Source: Actinobacillus suis ATCC 33415
GTDB taxonomy: Bacteria > Pseudomonadota > Gammaproteobacteria > Enterobacterales > Pasteurellaceae
Direction: 5' to 3'
DNA: 64,000 nucleotides
Assembly (NCBI RefSeq): GCF_000739435.1
Contig: NZ_CP009159.1
Coordinates: 1,612,001 to 1,676,000 of the forward strand
A program made the translations under genes and the position numbers. Under the pieces are notes generated by a model that saw nothing but the letters and a program-made list of their open reading frames with translations, was not told the origin of the DNA and made no database searches. Below, in pieces: positions 17,250-26,063 of the stretch; the first letter of the stretch is position 1; each line of letters starts with the position of its first letter.

Positions 17250-18269
17250 GTGGAATCAAAACCTAAAAAACGTCTAACGCTCAATGATATTGCCGCACTC
17301 AGTGGGGTATCAAAAACGACTGCAAGTATGATTCTTAACGGTAAAAGTGATGATTTTCGTATCAAGCCTGAAACTCGCCAAAAAGTACAAGCGATTGCCG
17401 AGCAATACGGCTATCGTGCTAATGTTTATGCCAAAGCATTACAAGCACAACGCTCTAACGTTATTGGTTTGGTGATTCCGGATCTCACCAATTACGGCTT
17501 TGCATCCACCGCTCGTAATCTTGAAAAGCTATGCCGAGAAAACGGTTTACAGCTAGTGATTGCCTGTTCCGATGATAATCCGCAACAAGAAAAACTGGTG
17601 ATTGAGCGCTTATTGGATCGTCAGGTCGATTTGCTGATTACCGCACCAACTCACCAAGATCCGAACTATTATCAAAAAATCATTCGTCATACACCGGTCT
17701 TGCATATCGACCGCCATATCCCTAATTTGGAACTAAATTACATAATCAGTGATGACACGCCAAGTGTCGCGAAGTTGGTGGAAAATATCGTACGAGCTTA
17801 TCAACCGAAAGAATTTTTCTATTTAGGCGGTCAATTATCACTTTCACCGAGCGCCTCTCGTCTAGAAGGCTTCTATGAAGGCTTGGAGCAATCACACTTA
17901 GCGGCCCAAAGCAGTTGGATTTTACATAAAGATTACCAACCGGAATCGGGCTATCAAATGTTTGCCGAGATCGTTGAACGCTTGGGACGTTTACCCGAAG
18001 CGGTATTTACCGCCTCTTACACGATTTTGGAAGGTGTATTACGCTATTTGACCGAACATAAGCAAATGGCAAAATTGATGAATCAAGAGTTACATTTAGC
18101 AACTTTTGATGATCATCACTTATTAGACGCTTTGCCGTTTCATATTCACTCGATTGCACAAGATCATGAACAAATTGCGCTGAAAACATTCCAGCTTATG
18201 CGAGAAAAGCTACAACGCAAAGCAATTAGTAACGCCAAAGTTGATTGCGAAATTATTTGGCGACACTAA
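17250..18269 (+). CDS. scrR: LacI-family sucrose operon repressor
   Basis: A 339-residue regulator with an N-terminal helix-turn-helix (residues 9-32: LTLNDIAALSGVSKTTASMI, then LNGK) and a periplasmic-binding-protein-like effector domain. The start codon is GTG, preceded by TTGAGGAAA. It follows scrB after a terminator hairpin and is the obvious candidate to bind the three CTAAAACGNTTTAG-like operators at scrA and fructokinase. The inducer is probably fructose or a phosphorylated sugar, as for other ScrR proteins; that is inference. Confidence 0.88.
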   Translation: MESKPKKRLTLNDIAALSGVSKTTASMILNGKSDDFRIKPETRQKVQAIAEQYGYRANVYAKALQAQRSNVIGLVIPDLTNYGFASTARNLEKLCRENGLQLVIACSDDNPQQEKLVIERLLDRQVDLLITAPTHQDPNYYQKIIRHTPVLHIDRHIPNLELNYIISDDTPSVAKLVENIVRAYQPKEFFYLGGQLSLSPSASRLEGFYEGLEQSHLAAQSSWILHKDYQPESGYQMFAEIVERLGRLPEAVFTASYTILEGVLRYLTEHKQMAKLMNQELHLATFDDHHLLDALPFHIHSIAQDHEQIALKTFQLMREKLQRKAISNAKVDCEIIWRH

Positions 18270-18301
18270 AACAAATATAGTTATTTTTAAAAGGATATCC
18301 T

Positions 18302-18799
18302 ATGGCACATTTTTATGAATATTTAGAATTTAGCAGTGACGAAGACCGTGAAAATCAGCTTGAGGTTTACGTTGATGTTAAACTGGAAGCGGAAACCGAA
18401 GAAAAGCTTAAAGCACTCGGCGTACAAGGCGACTGGCTAGTGATGGCTGAGCCTTATTGCCCTGATTGTGTAGAAATCGTGGCTTACTTCCAACGTATGA
18501 CGAAGCTCAATCCGAATATCAAAGTGAAATACGTTTCACGTAAAGATAACAAAGAGCGTAAGCATTTTGACAGTGATGAGCAACAACAAGCGGTTATTTC
18601 TGCACAGAAAATTCCAAGTATCTTTGATATTCGTAACGGCAAAACTGAATTAGTTTTATGTGAGTTTCCGCAATTCTTAAAACAGAAAATGGAAGCGGAG
18701 CCGGAAAAATTTGATGAACTAAAAGCCGATTTCCGTATGGGCAAATTTGGTAAACAAGTCGAAGCGGAATTATTAGCGATTTTAACGAAGAACGCATAA
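18302..18799 (+). CDS. Thioredoxin-fold protein with CPDC motif
   Basis: A 165-residue cytoplasmic protein without a signal peptide. Residues 44-56 (DWLVMAEPYCPDC) have the position and shape of a thioredoxin active site, with Cys53 and Cys56. A cis-proline-like IPSIF segment follows near residue 102. The first 40 residues are acidic and lack a recognised domain. Length and motif fit the thioredoxin-family proteins annotated in many Pasteurellaceae and Gram-positive bacteria. Its substrate is unknown. It begins 32 bp after scrR with AAAAGGA before the ATG, and it has its own terminator. Confidence 0.72.
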   Translation: MAHFYEYLEFSSDEDRENQLEVYVDVKLEAETEEKLKALGVQGDWLVMAEPYCPDCVEIVAYFQRMTKLNPNIKVKYVSRKDNKERKHFDSDEQQQAVISAQKIPSIFDIRNGKTELVLCEFPQFLKQKMEAEPEKFDELKADFRMGKFGKQVEAELLAILTKNA

Positions 18800-18808
18800 G
18801 CTATTGAT

Positions 18809-18855
18809 AAACCCACCTTACAAGTGCAACCAAGCCCTAATAGGTGGGTTTTCTA
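18809..18855 (+). terminator. Terminator after the thioredoxin-like gene
   Basis: AAACCCACCT and AGGTGGGTTT form a 10-bp stem enclosing a 22-nt loop, followed by TCTAT. The loop is long but the stem is strong. Confidence 0.6.
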
Positions 18856-18942
18856 TATAAGACGTTTTATATAAAACAAATGATAATACGCATAAAACTT
18901 CGGAATACGCTGCTTGCTTGAGGAAAGAGAAATTTTAGATAT

Positions 18943-18966
18943 AAAAAAAGCACCTCATGGTGCTAT
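18943..18966 (-). terminator. Terminator of the Gly/Leu tRNA array
   Basis: On the minus strand, AGCACC-ATGA-GGTGCT is followed by a T7 tract. It lies 21 bp beyond the last tRNA-Gly. Confidence 0.8.
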
Positions 18967-18986
18967 CTTATTTTGAATTGATAAAA

Positions 18987-19062
<76 letters not shown>

Positions 19063-19187
19063 ATTGAAATTATTTTAATTTAAAATAATACTGCGTTGCC
19101 TTCGCTTCGCTGTACTATTTGTACTATCCTTCAGCTCGTCGCCTTGTCTTATTTTAAATATAAATAATTTGGAAGTTTATTATCGAA
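19063..19187. other. Long inter-tRNA spacer with unexplained sequence
   Basis: A 125-bp spacer, against 14-32 bp between the other tRNAs. Between 19092 and 19150 lies a GC-richer block containing two related halves (GCCTTCGCTTCGCTGTACTA and TTGTACTATCCTTCAGCTCG) meeting at a GTACTA/TTGTAC centre. It is flanked by ATTTTAATTTAAAATAAT-like AT-rich sequence. It may be an intergenic repeat or an RNA processing element. Confidence 0.4.
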
Positions 19188-19274
19188 TGGTGCCCGAGGC
19201 CAGACTTGAACTGGCACGCCCCGAAAGGCGAGGGATTTTAAATCCCTTGCGTCTACCGATTCCGCCACTCGGGC
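19188..19274 (-). tRNA. tRNA-Leu(TAA), copy 1
   Basis: 87 nt with CCA. The acceptor starts GCCCGAG, the anticodon loop is TTTAAAA (anticodon TAA), and the long variable arm is typical of Leu. Identical to copies 2 and 3. Confidence 0.95.
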
Positions 19275-19306
19275 TTCGATAATTAATTTTATTTTAAGCT
19301 TTAAAA

Positions 19307-19393
19307 TGGTGCCCGAGGCCAGACTTGAACTGGCACGCCCCGAAAGGCGAGGGATTTTAAATCCCTTGCGTCTACCGATTCCGCCACTCGGGC
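19307..19393 (-). tRNA. tRNA-Leu(TAA), copy 2
   Basis: 87 nt, identical to the other two Leu copies. It is separated from copy 1 by 32 bp. Confidence 0.95.
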
Positions 19394-19415
19394 ACAACCG
19401 TTTTAAATCTTAAAA

Positions 19416-19491
<76 letters not shown>

Positions 19492-19517
19492 ATAATTTAA
19501 ATTTTGTCATTCTAAAA

Positions 19518-19604
19518 TGGTGCCCGAGGCCAGACTTGAACTGGCACGCCCCGAAAGGCGAGGGATTTTAAATCCCTTGCGTCTACCGATTCCGCCACTC
19601 GGGC
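19518..19604 (-). tRNA. tRNA-Leu(TAA), copy 3
   Basis: 87 nt with CCA, identical to the other Leu copies. Confidence 0.95.
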
Positions 19605-19615
19605 TCATCTTAAAA

Positions 19616-19691
<76 letters not shown>

Positions 19692-19719
19692 AATAAAAAC
19701 GCTACGTTATTGCGTAGCG
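19692..19719 (-). terminator. Terminator-like hairpin in the tRNA leader
   Basis: On the minus strand CGCTACG-CAATAA-CGTAGCG is followed by TTTTTATT and then immediately by the mature tRNA-Gly. It lies downstream of the only visible promoter, so it would be transcribed before the tRNAs. It may be an attenuator or a 5'-processing structure. Confidence 0.55.
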
Positions 19720-19732
19720 ATTTATGTGCCGT

Positions 19733-19760
19733 ATTTTAGGGATTTTTGAAAAGTTGTCAA
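19733..19760 (-). promoter_or_regulatory. Promoter of the Gly/Leu tRNA array
   Basis: On the minus strand, consensus TTGACA (19760-19755) and TAAAAT (19738-19733) with a 16-bp spacer, then ACGGCAC as a GC-rich discriminator typical of stable-RNA promoters. Confidence 0.7.
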
Positions 19761-19931
19761 ACACAAATTTCAAAAAAAGTTTCGTTAGGCGAAAAATCAA
19801 TCCATTTGACGATTTTTTGCTATAAATCCGTTTATTATTCCAAAAAGCAATAAAGAAAACAGAATAGTTATTGGAATCCCAACTTCAATTTTCATAATAA
19901 TGATTACACTTTATATTTGTACGAGGATCTT

Positions 19932-20960
19932 ATGTTAATTTCTGGTCTATTTTGTGGTTTCCTACTTGGTTTCGTAATGCAACGTGGACGTTTCTGTATT
20001 ACCGGTGCATTTAGAGATCTCTATGTCACTAAAAGCAAAAAGATGTTTATTGCATTATTAATTGCAATCAGCGTTCAGTCCATTGGCTTTTTTATCCTTC
20101 AAGAAGTCGGTTTTATTAATTTCCAACCGGCTGAGAATTTCTCACCGGTTGCGGTTATAAGCGGAGCTTTTCTCTTTGGTATCGGCATTATTCTGGCAGG
20201 CGGTTGTGCAACCGGTACTTGGTACCGTGCCGGTGAAGGATTAGTCGGTAGTTGGATTGCGTTAGCTACCTATATGCTATTTAGTGCAATACTGAGAACC
20301 GGCCCGTTAGGTTCATTTAACAATGAATTACGTAGTATAACTATCGAACATAAAACTATTTATGAAAGTTTTGGTATTTCTCCTTGGATTTTAGTCATTC
20401 TGATTGTTGGTATTACTGGATTTGCCGTCTTTCAGCAACTGCGCAAGCCCAAAACTAAAGTCGCGACACTCAAACCGAAAAAAACAGGCTTAGCCCACAT
20501 TTTATTTGAAAAACGTTGGGATCCGTTTGTTACAGCTATCATCATCGGCATTATTGCGATTTTTGCTTGGATCTTTAGCGTACCGACAGGTCGTGAATTC
20601 GGTTTAGGTATTACCAGCCCTTCTGCAAATTTATTACAATTTTTAGTTACCGGAGAAAGCAAATTTATTAACTGGGGCGTATTACTGGTGTTAGGTATTT
20701 TAATTGGTTCTTTTATTGCGGCGAAAGGTGCAAATGAATTCAGAGTAAGGGTACCGGACAGTAAAACTGTGATTTATAGCGCAACTGGTGGGGTATTGAT
20801 GGGAATCGGCGCTACACTTGCCGGAGGCTGCTCGATCGGTAATGGCTTAGTCGAAACCTCATTCTTTTCTTGGCAAGGTTGGGTATCGCTCCCAATGATG
20901 ATTTTAGGCACTTGGGTGGCCGCCTACTTTACGATTATTAAACCGCGTGCAAACGCATAA
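19932..20960 (+). CDS. tsuA: YeeE/YedE-family thiosulfate transporter
   Basis: Membrane protein of 342 residues with about nine to ten hydrophobic segments. It carries the family's cysteine motifs: GRFCITGAF near residue 23, ILAGGCATGTW near residue 92, and TLAGGCSIGNG near residue 295, which mark the thiosulfate path in TsuA/YeeE. I chose the ATG at 19932, which follows GAGGA at good spacing, rather than an in-frame TTG 15 bp earlier. A TusA-like gene follows 22 bp downstream, the usual TsuA-TsuB pairing. The thiosulfate substrate is inferred from the family. Confidence 0.85.
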   Translation: MLISGLFCGFLLGFVMQRGRFCITGAFRDLYVTKSKKMFIALLIAISVQSIGFFILQEVGFINFQPAENFSPVAVISGAFLFGIGIILAGGCATGTWYRAGEGLVGSWIALATYMLFSAILRTGPLGSFNNELRSITIEHKTIYESFGISPWILVILIVGITGFAVFQQLRKPKTKVATLKPKKTGLAHILFEKRWDPFVTAIIIGIIAIFAWIFSVPTGREFGLGITSPSANLLQFLVTGESKFINWGVLLVLGILIGSFIAAKGANEFRVRVPDSKTVIYSATGGVLMGIGATLAGGCSIGNGLVETSFFSWQGWVSLPMMILGTWVAAYFTIIKPRANA

Positions 20961-20982
20961 ACACTCTATAAGGAATAATAAA

Positions 20983-21204
20983 ATGCAAGTAAAATTAGAA
21001 ACATCCGGCTTAGTCTGCCCTTTCCCGCTTGTAGAAGCTAAAGATGCAATGGCGAAACTAAATAAAGGCGATGAACTTGTCATTGAATTTGACTGTACTC
21101 AAGCTACCGAAGCTATCCCCAACTGGGCAGCGGAAGAAGGTTATGACGTGACAGACTTCGAACAAATTGATGATGCGAAGTGGACGATTACTGTTGTGAA
21201 ATAG
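20983..21204 (+). CDS. tsuB: TusA-like sulfurtransferase partner (TsuB/YeeD type)
   Basis: A 73-residue SirA/TusA-fold protein. The catalytic cysteine is in the CPFP motif (LVCPFPLVEAK, near residue 11), matching the CPxP signature. The start at 20983 is preceded by AAGGAA; an upstream in-frame ATG at 20947 would overlap the previous gene without a ribosome-binding site. In characterised systems the partner receives sulfur from imported thiosulfate; here this is inferred from pairing with the YeeE-type gene. Confidence 0.85.
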   Translation: MQVKLETSGLVCPFPLVEAKDAMAKLNKGDELVIEFDCTQATEAIPNWAAEEGYDVTDFEQIDDAKWTITVVK

Positions 21205-21210
21205 CCAAAA

Positions 21211-21257
21211 GCAAGCGGTGACATTTTGCTAAAAATTTGCAAATTTTCACCGCTTGC
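21211..21257. terminator. Near-uptake-signal hairpin between tsuB and mfd
   Basis: GCAAGCGGTGA and TCACCGCTTGC form an 11-bp stem with a 25-nt loop, between convergent genes. No clear T-run follows; it may act on both strands. Confidence 0.45.
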
Positions 21258-21267
21258 CCTTAATGAA

Positions 21268-24200
21268 TTAAACCAATTTTTCAATCAAAGCTGAAACAAA
21301 TTCCAATCGTTCCGCATTGCTTGCAAGCGGTAAATTAAAGCGGAATTTTTGCGCGCCTTCAAATTTATAGACGTTCTTATCCGATTGAATCAGTTGTAAA
21401 AACTTCATCGGGTCAGGTTGTGCGCTCGGTTTAAATTCCAAATAGCCACCGTTAATCCCTGCATCAACTTTCTTCAAGCCGAGCGGTGTTGCCAAATGAC
21501 GAAGCTGAGTAATTTGGAATAGATTTTTCGTTGCCTCCGGTAATACTCCGAAGCGGTCGATAAGTTCGACTTTCAAATCTTTCAATGCATCAACACTTTC
21601 TGCCGAAGCGATCCGTTTATAGAACGATAAACGCATATTCACATCCGGTACATAATCGTCTGGTAACAATGCCGGTATGCGTAATTCGATTTCTACCTGA
21701 TTTTGAGTGATTTCTTCTAAAGTCGGTTCACGCCCTTCTTGCAACGCTTTTACTGCATTTTCAAGCAGATCCATATAGAGTGAGAAACCGATACTTTCAA
21801 TCTGTCCGCTTTGTTCAGAGCCGAGCAATTCGCCCGCTCCACGGATTTCTAAATCGTGAGTCGCTAGCACAAATCCGGCACCAAGGTTATCAATCGAACT
21901 GAGCGCTTCCAAACGCTGTTGAGCGTCTTTGGTTAATGTTTTTGGCGGTGGTGTCAGCAAATAGGCGTAAGCCTGATGATGAGAACGTCCGACACGTCCA
22001 CGTAACTGGTGCAGCTGTGCCAAGCCGAATTTATCCGCACGATCAATAATAATCGTGTTAGCGGTCGGCACGTCAATTCCCGTTTCGATAATGGTTGAGC
22101 AAACCAACAAATTAAAACGCTGATGATAAAAATCGCTCATCACACGTTCCAATTCACGTTCACGCATTTGTCCATGCCCAATCACAATCCGAGCTTCCGG
22201 CACCAATTCTGCTAATTTTGTCGCACAATTTTCAATCGTTGCCACATCATTGTGCAGGTAATACACTTGCCCACCACGCAGAATTTCACGCAGAATAGCT
22301 TCTCTCACAACCAGATCATCATGTTGGCGCACAAAGGTTTTAATTGTTAAACGACGTGCCGGCGGACTAGCGATAATAGAAAGATCTCGCATACCGTTTA
22401 ACGCCATATTCAGCGTACGAGGAATCGGTGTTGCGGTGAGCGTAAGAATATCGACATTAGCTCGTAATTGTTTGATCTTCTCTTTCTGACGTACACCGAA
22501 GCGGTGTTCTTCGTCAATAATAAGTAAACCGAGATCACGGAATTGCACGTCTTCTTGTAGCAGTTTATGCGTGCCGACCAAAATATCCACTTTACCTTCC
22601 GCCACCTTTTCCAAAATCGCTTTTTGCTCTTTAGCGGTTTTAAAACGAGAAAGTACCTCAACATTAATCGGATAGTTTGCAAAACGATCTTTGAAATTCT
22701 CGAAATGTTGTTGTGCTAAAAGCGTAGTCGGCACAAGCACAGCAACCTGTTTATGATTTTCCACTGCTAAGAAAGTGGCACGCATTGCGACTTCGGTTTT
22801 ACCGAAACCGACATCGCCACAGACAAGGCGATCCATTGCTTTTGGCAAGCACATATCGCTAATGACCGCATTGATTGCGGTTTTCTGGTCTTCAGTTTCT
22901 TCAAACGGGAAAGTGTGGCTAAATTGCATAAAACTGTCTCGATCGTAGGCAAACGCAAAGCCTTTTTGCGATTCTCGTTTCGCATACACATCAAGTAATT
23001 CCGCTGCAACATCGCGGATTTTCTCCGCTGCTTTTTGGCGTGTTTTCGCCCATGCTTCCGAACCAAGTTTATGTAGTGGCGCAGTTTCATCCGCCCCACC
23101 GATATAACGGGAAATCAGATGTAATGAAGCCACCGGTACATAGAGCTTCGCCTCGTTCGCATATTGCAATACAAGGTATTCAGCTTTAATACCGCCGGCA
23201 TCCAGCACAGTTAGCCCCGCATAACGGCCAACACCGTTTTCTAAATGCACCACCGCTTGCCCAATTTTGAGTTCTGCAAGGTTACGAATGAGCGTATCCG
23301 GGTTGACTGTTTTACGATTTTTCTCCGAACGTTTTGTTTGAACTTTTTCGCCCAAGAAATCCGTTTCGCAAATAATTGCCAAATTTTGACCGCTTACATT
23401 TTCAATGATAAAGCCTTGATCAAGCGGTGAAATAATCAGTGAAATTTGCGAATCAATTTCCGCTAACGATTTAACCTGTTTCGGTTTGATTTTTAGCGGT
23501 GAAAGTAATTCAAGCAAGGTTTCTCGGCGACCTTCACTTTCTACTGAAAATAAAAGCTGCCCATCGAATTTACTACGGAATTTATTGAACGCATCAAACG
23601 GATCTTTTAACTGCGAATTAATCGCTAATTCCGGTAGCTTATCAATATTGGCGTTCTGTTTAGCTGCCGATTTTCTGACTTTTTCTGCACTTAGCGTCAA
23701 ACGTGGATAAGCTTTTAAGCCACGATTGACTTCATCAACCGAGAACCATAATTTGTCCGGTGGCAGTAGCGGACGCATCGGATCAACGCGGCGACTTTCA
23801 TAACGCTGAGCGGTATCTTTATGGAACTGCTCTGCTTTTTCTGCAATGCCGTCAAAGGTAATAAATAAGGTATTTTCCGCTAAATAATCAAATAGGCTCG
23901 CCATTTCTTCGAAGAATAGTGGCTGCCAATATTCAATCCCTGCGTTCAAAATCCCCTTACTGACTTGCTGATAAATATGCTCCGGTTCACGGCGGATCTC
24001 ACCGAATTGTTCACGGAATTTGCTTCTAAAATGCTCGATCCCATTGCTATCGGTCGGGAACTCGTGTGCCGGCAGTAAATTAATTTCGTTGATTTCGGCT
24101 ATTGTGCGTTGGCTATCCACATCAAAGGTGCGGATCGAATCGATTTCATCATCAAAAAAATCCAAACGGAACGGACTTTCCGCCCCCATAGGATAGAGGT

Positions 24201-24726
24201 CAAGCAATGCTCCACGCACCGCATATTCGCCGTATTCCAATACTTGTTCCACTGCTCGATAACCGGCATTTTCCAACTGTAAACGTAACGACTGAATTGA
24301 AAAGCGGTCACCTTTCTTAATCAATAATACATTATTGGCGAGATAGCTCGGCGGACAAACTTTCTGTAACAGCGTATTGATTGGCAATAGAAAAATCTGT
24401 TTATTACCTTGTTGCAAATGAAACAAGGCGGAAAGACGGGCGGAAATAATATCTTGATGCGGTGAAAAATTATCGTAAGGCAAGGTTTCCCAATCTGGAA
24501 AGACCGAAACCGGCAATTGGCTAAATTGCATTAAAGCCTTTTCAAGACGTAATGCGGTGCGGGTATCCGGTGTTACTACTACGCTTAAACCATTAAACTG
24601 CGCCGCAGCTTCCGCAATGGCTAAAGTATCTGAATGCCCAACTAAATTACCGAGCGTTTGATGATCTTGGAATTTGCCCCCTTCTTGCTGAGCAATTAAA
24701 GGCAGATTAAACTGAATAAATGACAT
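21268..24726 (-). CDS. mfd: Transcription-repair coupling factor Mfd
   Basis: Removes RNA polymerase stalled at lesions and recruits UvrA. The product from the ATG at 24726 is 1152 residues, close to the E. coli length. The N-terminal UvrB-like domain includes DWETLPYD and FSPHQDIISARLS. The RNA-polymerase-interacting region begins near LENGVGRYAGL. The translocase has Walker A CGDVGFGKTEVA, Walker B IIDEEHRFG and motif VI RGRVGRSHHQAYAYLL. A TTG ten codons upstream is also in frame but lies in an uptake-like sequence. The N-terminus MSFIQFNLPL aligns with the E. coli start region. No good Shine-Dalgarno is seen for either start. Confidence 0.95.
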   Translation of the reverse strand: MSFIQFNLPLIAQQEGGKFQDHQTLGNLVGHSDTLAIAEAAAQFNGLSVVVTPDTRTALRLEKALMQFSQLPVSVFPDWETLPYDNFSPHQDIISARLSALFHLQQGNKQIFLLPINTLLQKVCPPSYLANNVLLIKKGDRFSIQSLRLQLENAGYRAVEQVLEYGEYAVRGALLDLYPMGAESPFRLDFFDDEIDSIRTFDVDSQRTIAEINEINLLPAHEFPTDSNGIEHFRSKFREQFGEIRREPEHIYQQVSKGILNAGIEYWQPLFFEEMASLFDYLAENTLFITFDGIAEKAEQFHKDTAQRYESRRVDPMRPLLPPDKLWFSVDEVNRGLKAYPRLTLSAEKVRKSAAKQNANIDKLPELAINSQLKDPFDAFNKFRSKFDGQLLFSVESEGRRETLLELLSPLKIKPKQVKSLAEIDSQISLIISPLDQGFIIENVSGQNLAIICETDFLGEKVQTKRSEKNRKTVNPDTLIRNLAELKIGQAVVHLENGVGRYAGLTVLDAGGIKAEYLVLQYANEAKLYVPVASLHLISRYIGGADETAPLHKLGSEAWAKTRQKAAEKIRDVAAELLDVYAKRESQKGFAFAYDRDSFMQFSHTFPFEETEDQKTAINAVISDMCLPKAMDRLVCGDVGFGKTEVAMRATFLAVENHKQVAVLVPTTLLAQQHFENFKDRFANYPINVEVLSRFKTAKEQKAILEKVAEGKVDILVGTHKLLQEDVQFRDLGLLIIDEEHRFGVRQKEKIKQLRANVDILTLTATPIPRTLNMALNGMRDLSIIASPPARRLTIKTFVRQHDDLVVREAILREILRGGQVYYLHNDVATIENCATKLAELVPEARIVIGHGQMRERELERVMSDFYHQRFNLLVCSTIIETGIDVPTANTIIIDRADKFGLAQLHQLRGRVGRSHHQAYAYLLTPPPKTLTKDAQQRLEALSSIDNLGAGFVLATHDLEIRGAGELLGSEQSGQIESIGFSLYMDLLENAVKALQEGREPTLEEITQNQVEIELRIPALLPDDYVPDVNMRLSFYKRIASAESVDALKDLKVELIDRFGVLPEATKNLFQITQLRHLATPLGLKKVDAGINGGYLEFKPSAQPDPMKFLQLIQSDKNVYKFEGAQKFRFNLPLASNAERLEFVSALIEKLV

Positions 24727-24802
24727 AAGCGGTCGATTTTGTTGAAAAATTTGCAAATATTGTAGCCCAAAGCCTCATTTTTACAAAACCGATTAATAGA
24801 TA

Positions 24803-24827
24803 AAAGGGGACTACAAGAGTCCCCTTT
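24803..24827 (-). terminator. Terminator of the RTX-repeat gene
   Basis: AAAGGGGACT and AGTCCCCTTT form a 10-bp stem around ACAAG; the minus strand then continues TTTATC. It separates the RTX gene from mfd. Confidence 0.75.
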
Positions 24828-24847
24828 GTTAATGAATGTATATTAAA

Positions 24848-25858
24848 TTAAGCGTAGAAGCTTACTTGCTCTTGTTGTACTTGTACTGGAGTGTATGAAA
24901 CACAAATATCACAAGAACCATCAGTGTTATAAACTACGTCAACTGTTGCACTACCGTCTTTGAAATCGAATTGCTCAATTGAGTTTGCGCCGTCATTTAA
25001 GTAGTTAACTACTTCGATAAAGTTACCTTCATCCGTAGTATCTGTAATAAATAAGTTACTACCTTTAAGGCTGAATGTTACTTCCTCTGAATTTAAATCA
25101 GTGAATCGAATTAAATCAAAATCACTTTTCGCACCTTTGTCTGCAACAACATCGTGACCGAAATCACCGCTGAAGATATAAGTATCACTACCTACACCAC
25201 CAGAAAGATAGTCGCCAGCACCAAGACCGCCTACTAAGATATCGTGGCCTTCGCCACCGAATAAATTATCGTGACCGCCGAAACCGTATAAAGTATCGTT
25301 ACCAGCACCGCCATCAATCAGATCTTTCAACTCTGTACCGCAAAGCACATTATCACACTCATCGCCAAAAATTTCATTATCAGCTTCCCATGGTGGGGTT
25401 GGAGCATCATCTTCCGGACAACCACAGATTGGATCTTGTGGAACAGGTTCTTGAGGAACAGGCTCTTGAGGAACTGGCTCTTGTGGAACAGGTTCTTGAG
25501 GAACTGGCTCTTGAGGAACAGGTTCTTGTGGAACTGGCTCTTGAGGAACAGGTTCTTGAGGAACAGGTTCTTGTGGAACAGGTTCTTGAGGAACTGGTTC
25601 TTGAGGAATTGGCTCTTGTGGAATTGGTTGTTGTGGATCAAACGGACGTTGAGGATCAATTGGTTTTTGACCGAAATCAGGATCATCAAATTGAATTGGT
25701 TTTTGACCGAAATCCGGTTGTTGAACTTCTATTGGTTTTTGTTCAAAAATTGGTTGTTGACCAAAAGACGGTTTAAAAATAAATCTTCCATAAGAATGGA
25801 AAAAAGTATTAATAAATCCGCTAACACTAATGCTATGTGTGATTCGTGCTACATACAT
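24848..25858 (-). CDS. RTX-repeat protein with a PQEPV pentapeptide tract
   Basis: A 336-residue protein with no signal peptide or lipobox. Residues 30-79 are rich in QKPI and PDFGQKPI repeats. Residues 80-139 are twelve 5-residue repeats (eleven PQEPV, one PQEPI). The RTX calcium-binding nonapeptides run from about residue 180 to 235 (GGAGNDTLYG, GGHDNLFGGEGHDILVGG). A C-terminal domain of about 100 residues is closely related to the end of the neighbouring 501-residue protein. The start has AGGAG 8 bp upstream. RTX proteins usually leave by type I secretion, but no transporter is nearby. No toxin domain is present. Function unknown; a calcium-dependent surface or secreted protein is likely. 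Confidence 0.75.
   Translation of the reverse strand: MYVARITHSISVSGFINTFFHSYGRFIFKPSFGQQPIFEQKPIEVQQPDFGQKPIQFDDPDFGQKPIDPQRPFDPQQPIPQEPIPQEPVPQEPVPQEPVPQEPVPQEPVPQEPVPQEPVPQEPVPQEPVPQEPVPQEPVPQDPICGCPEDDAPTPPWEADNEIFGDECDNVLCGTELKDLIDGGAGNDTLYGFGGHDNLFGGEGHDILVGGLGAGDYLSGGVGSDTYIFSGDFGHDVVADKGAKSDFDLIRFTDLNSEEVTFSLKGSNLFITDTTDEGNFIEVVNYLNDGANSIEQFDFKDGSATVDVVYNTDGSCDICVSYTPVQVQQEQVSFYA
25441..25620 (-). repeat. Twelve 15-bp tandem repeats encoding PQEPV/PQEPI
   Basis: Twelve in-register 15-bp units differ mainly at third codon positions (CCA/CCT, GAA/GAG-type changes). The tract is a likely site of length variation between strains by in-frame slippage or recombination. Confidence 0.9.
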
Positions 25859-26063
25859 ATAAATTTCTCCTAGTATAAATTAACTAATGCAAATTTAATT
25901 AAATTTGCAGCGAAATTATATACTAGACTTTATGCCATATTTTTTACCCACGGTAAATTTATATAAAAATAAATTTACAAAATAAAGAAAATAATTTAAA
26001 CCAAATTCAATATGAATAAAATTTGAAACAAAAAATTAAATAACTTATCTTAAATATCATTAA

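Noticed and set aside
19149..19397. 82-codon frame over the tRNA-Leu genes
   Set aside because: It consists of tRNA sequence read as protein, a common false call.
25436..25640. CRISPR array
   Set aside because: The 15-bp units are contiguous without spacers and are protein-coding.
25390..25873. Long plus-strand reading frames across the RTX/PQEPV gene
   Set aside because: They arise from the 15-bp repeat lacking stops in several frames. The minus-strand frame has the ribosome-binding site and the RTX domain.
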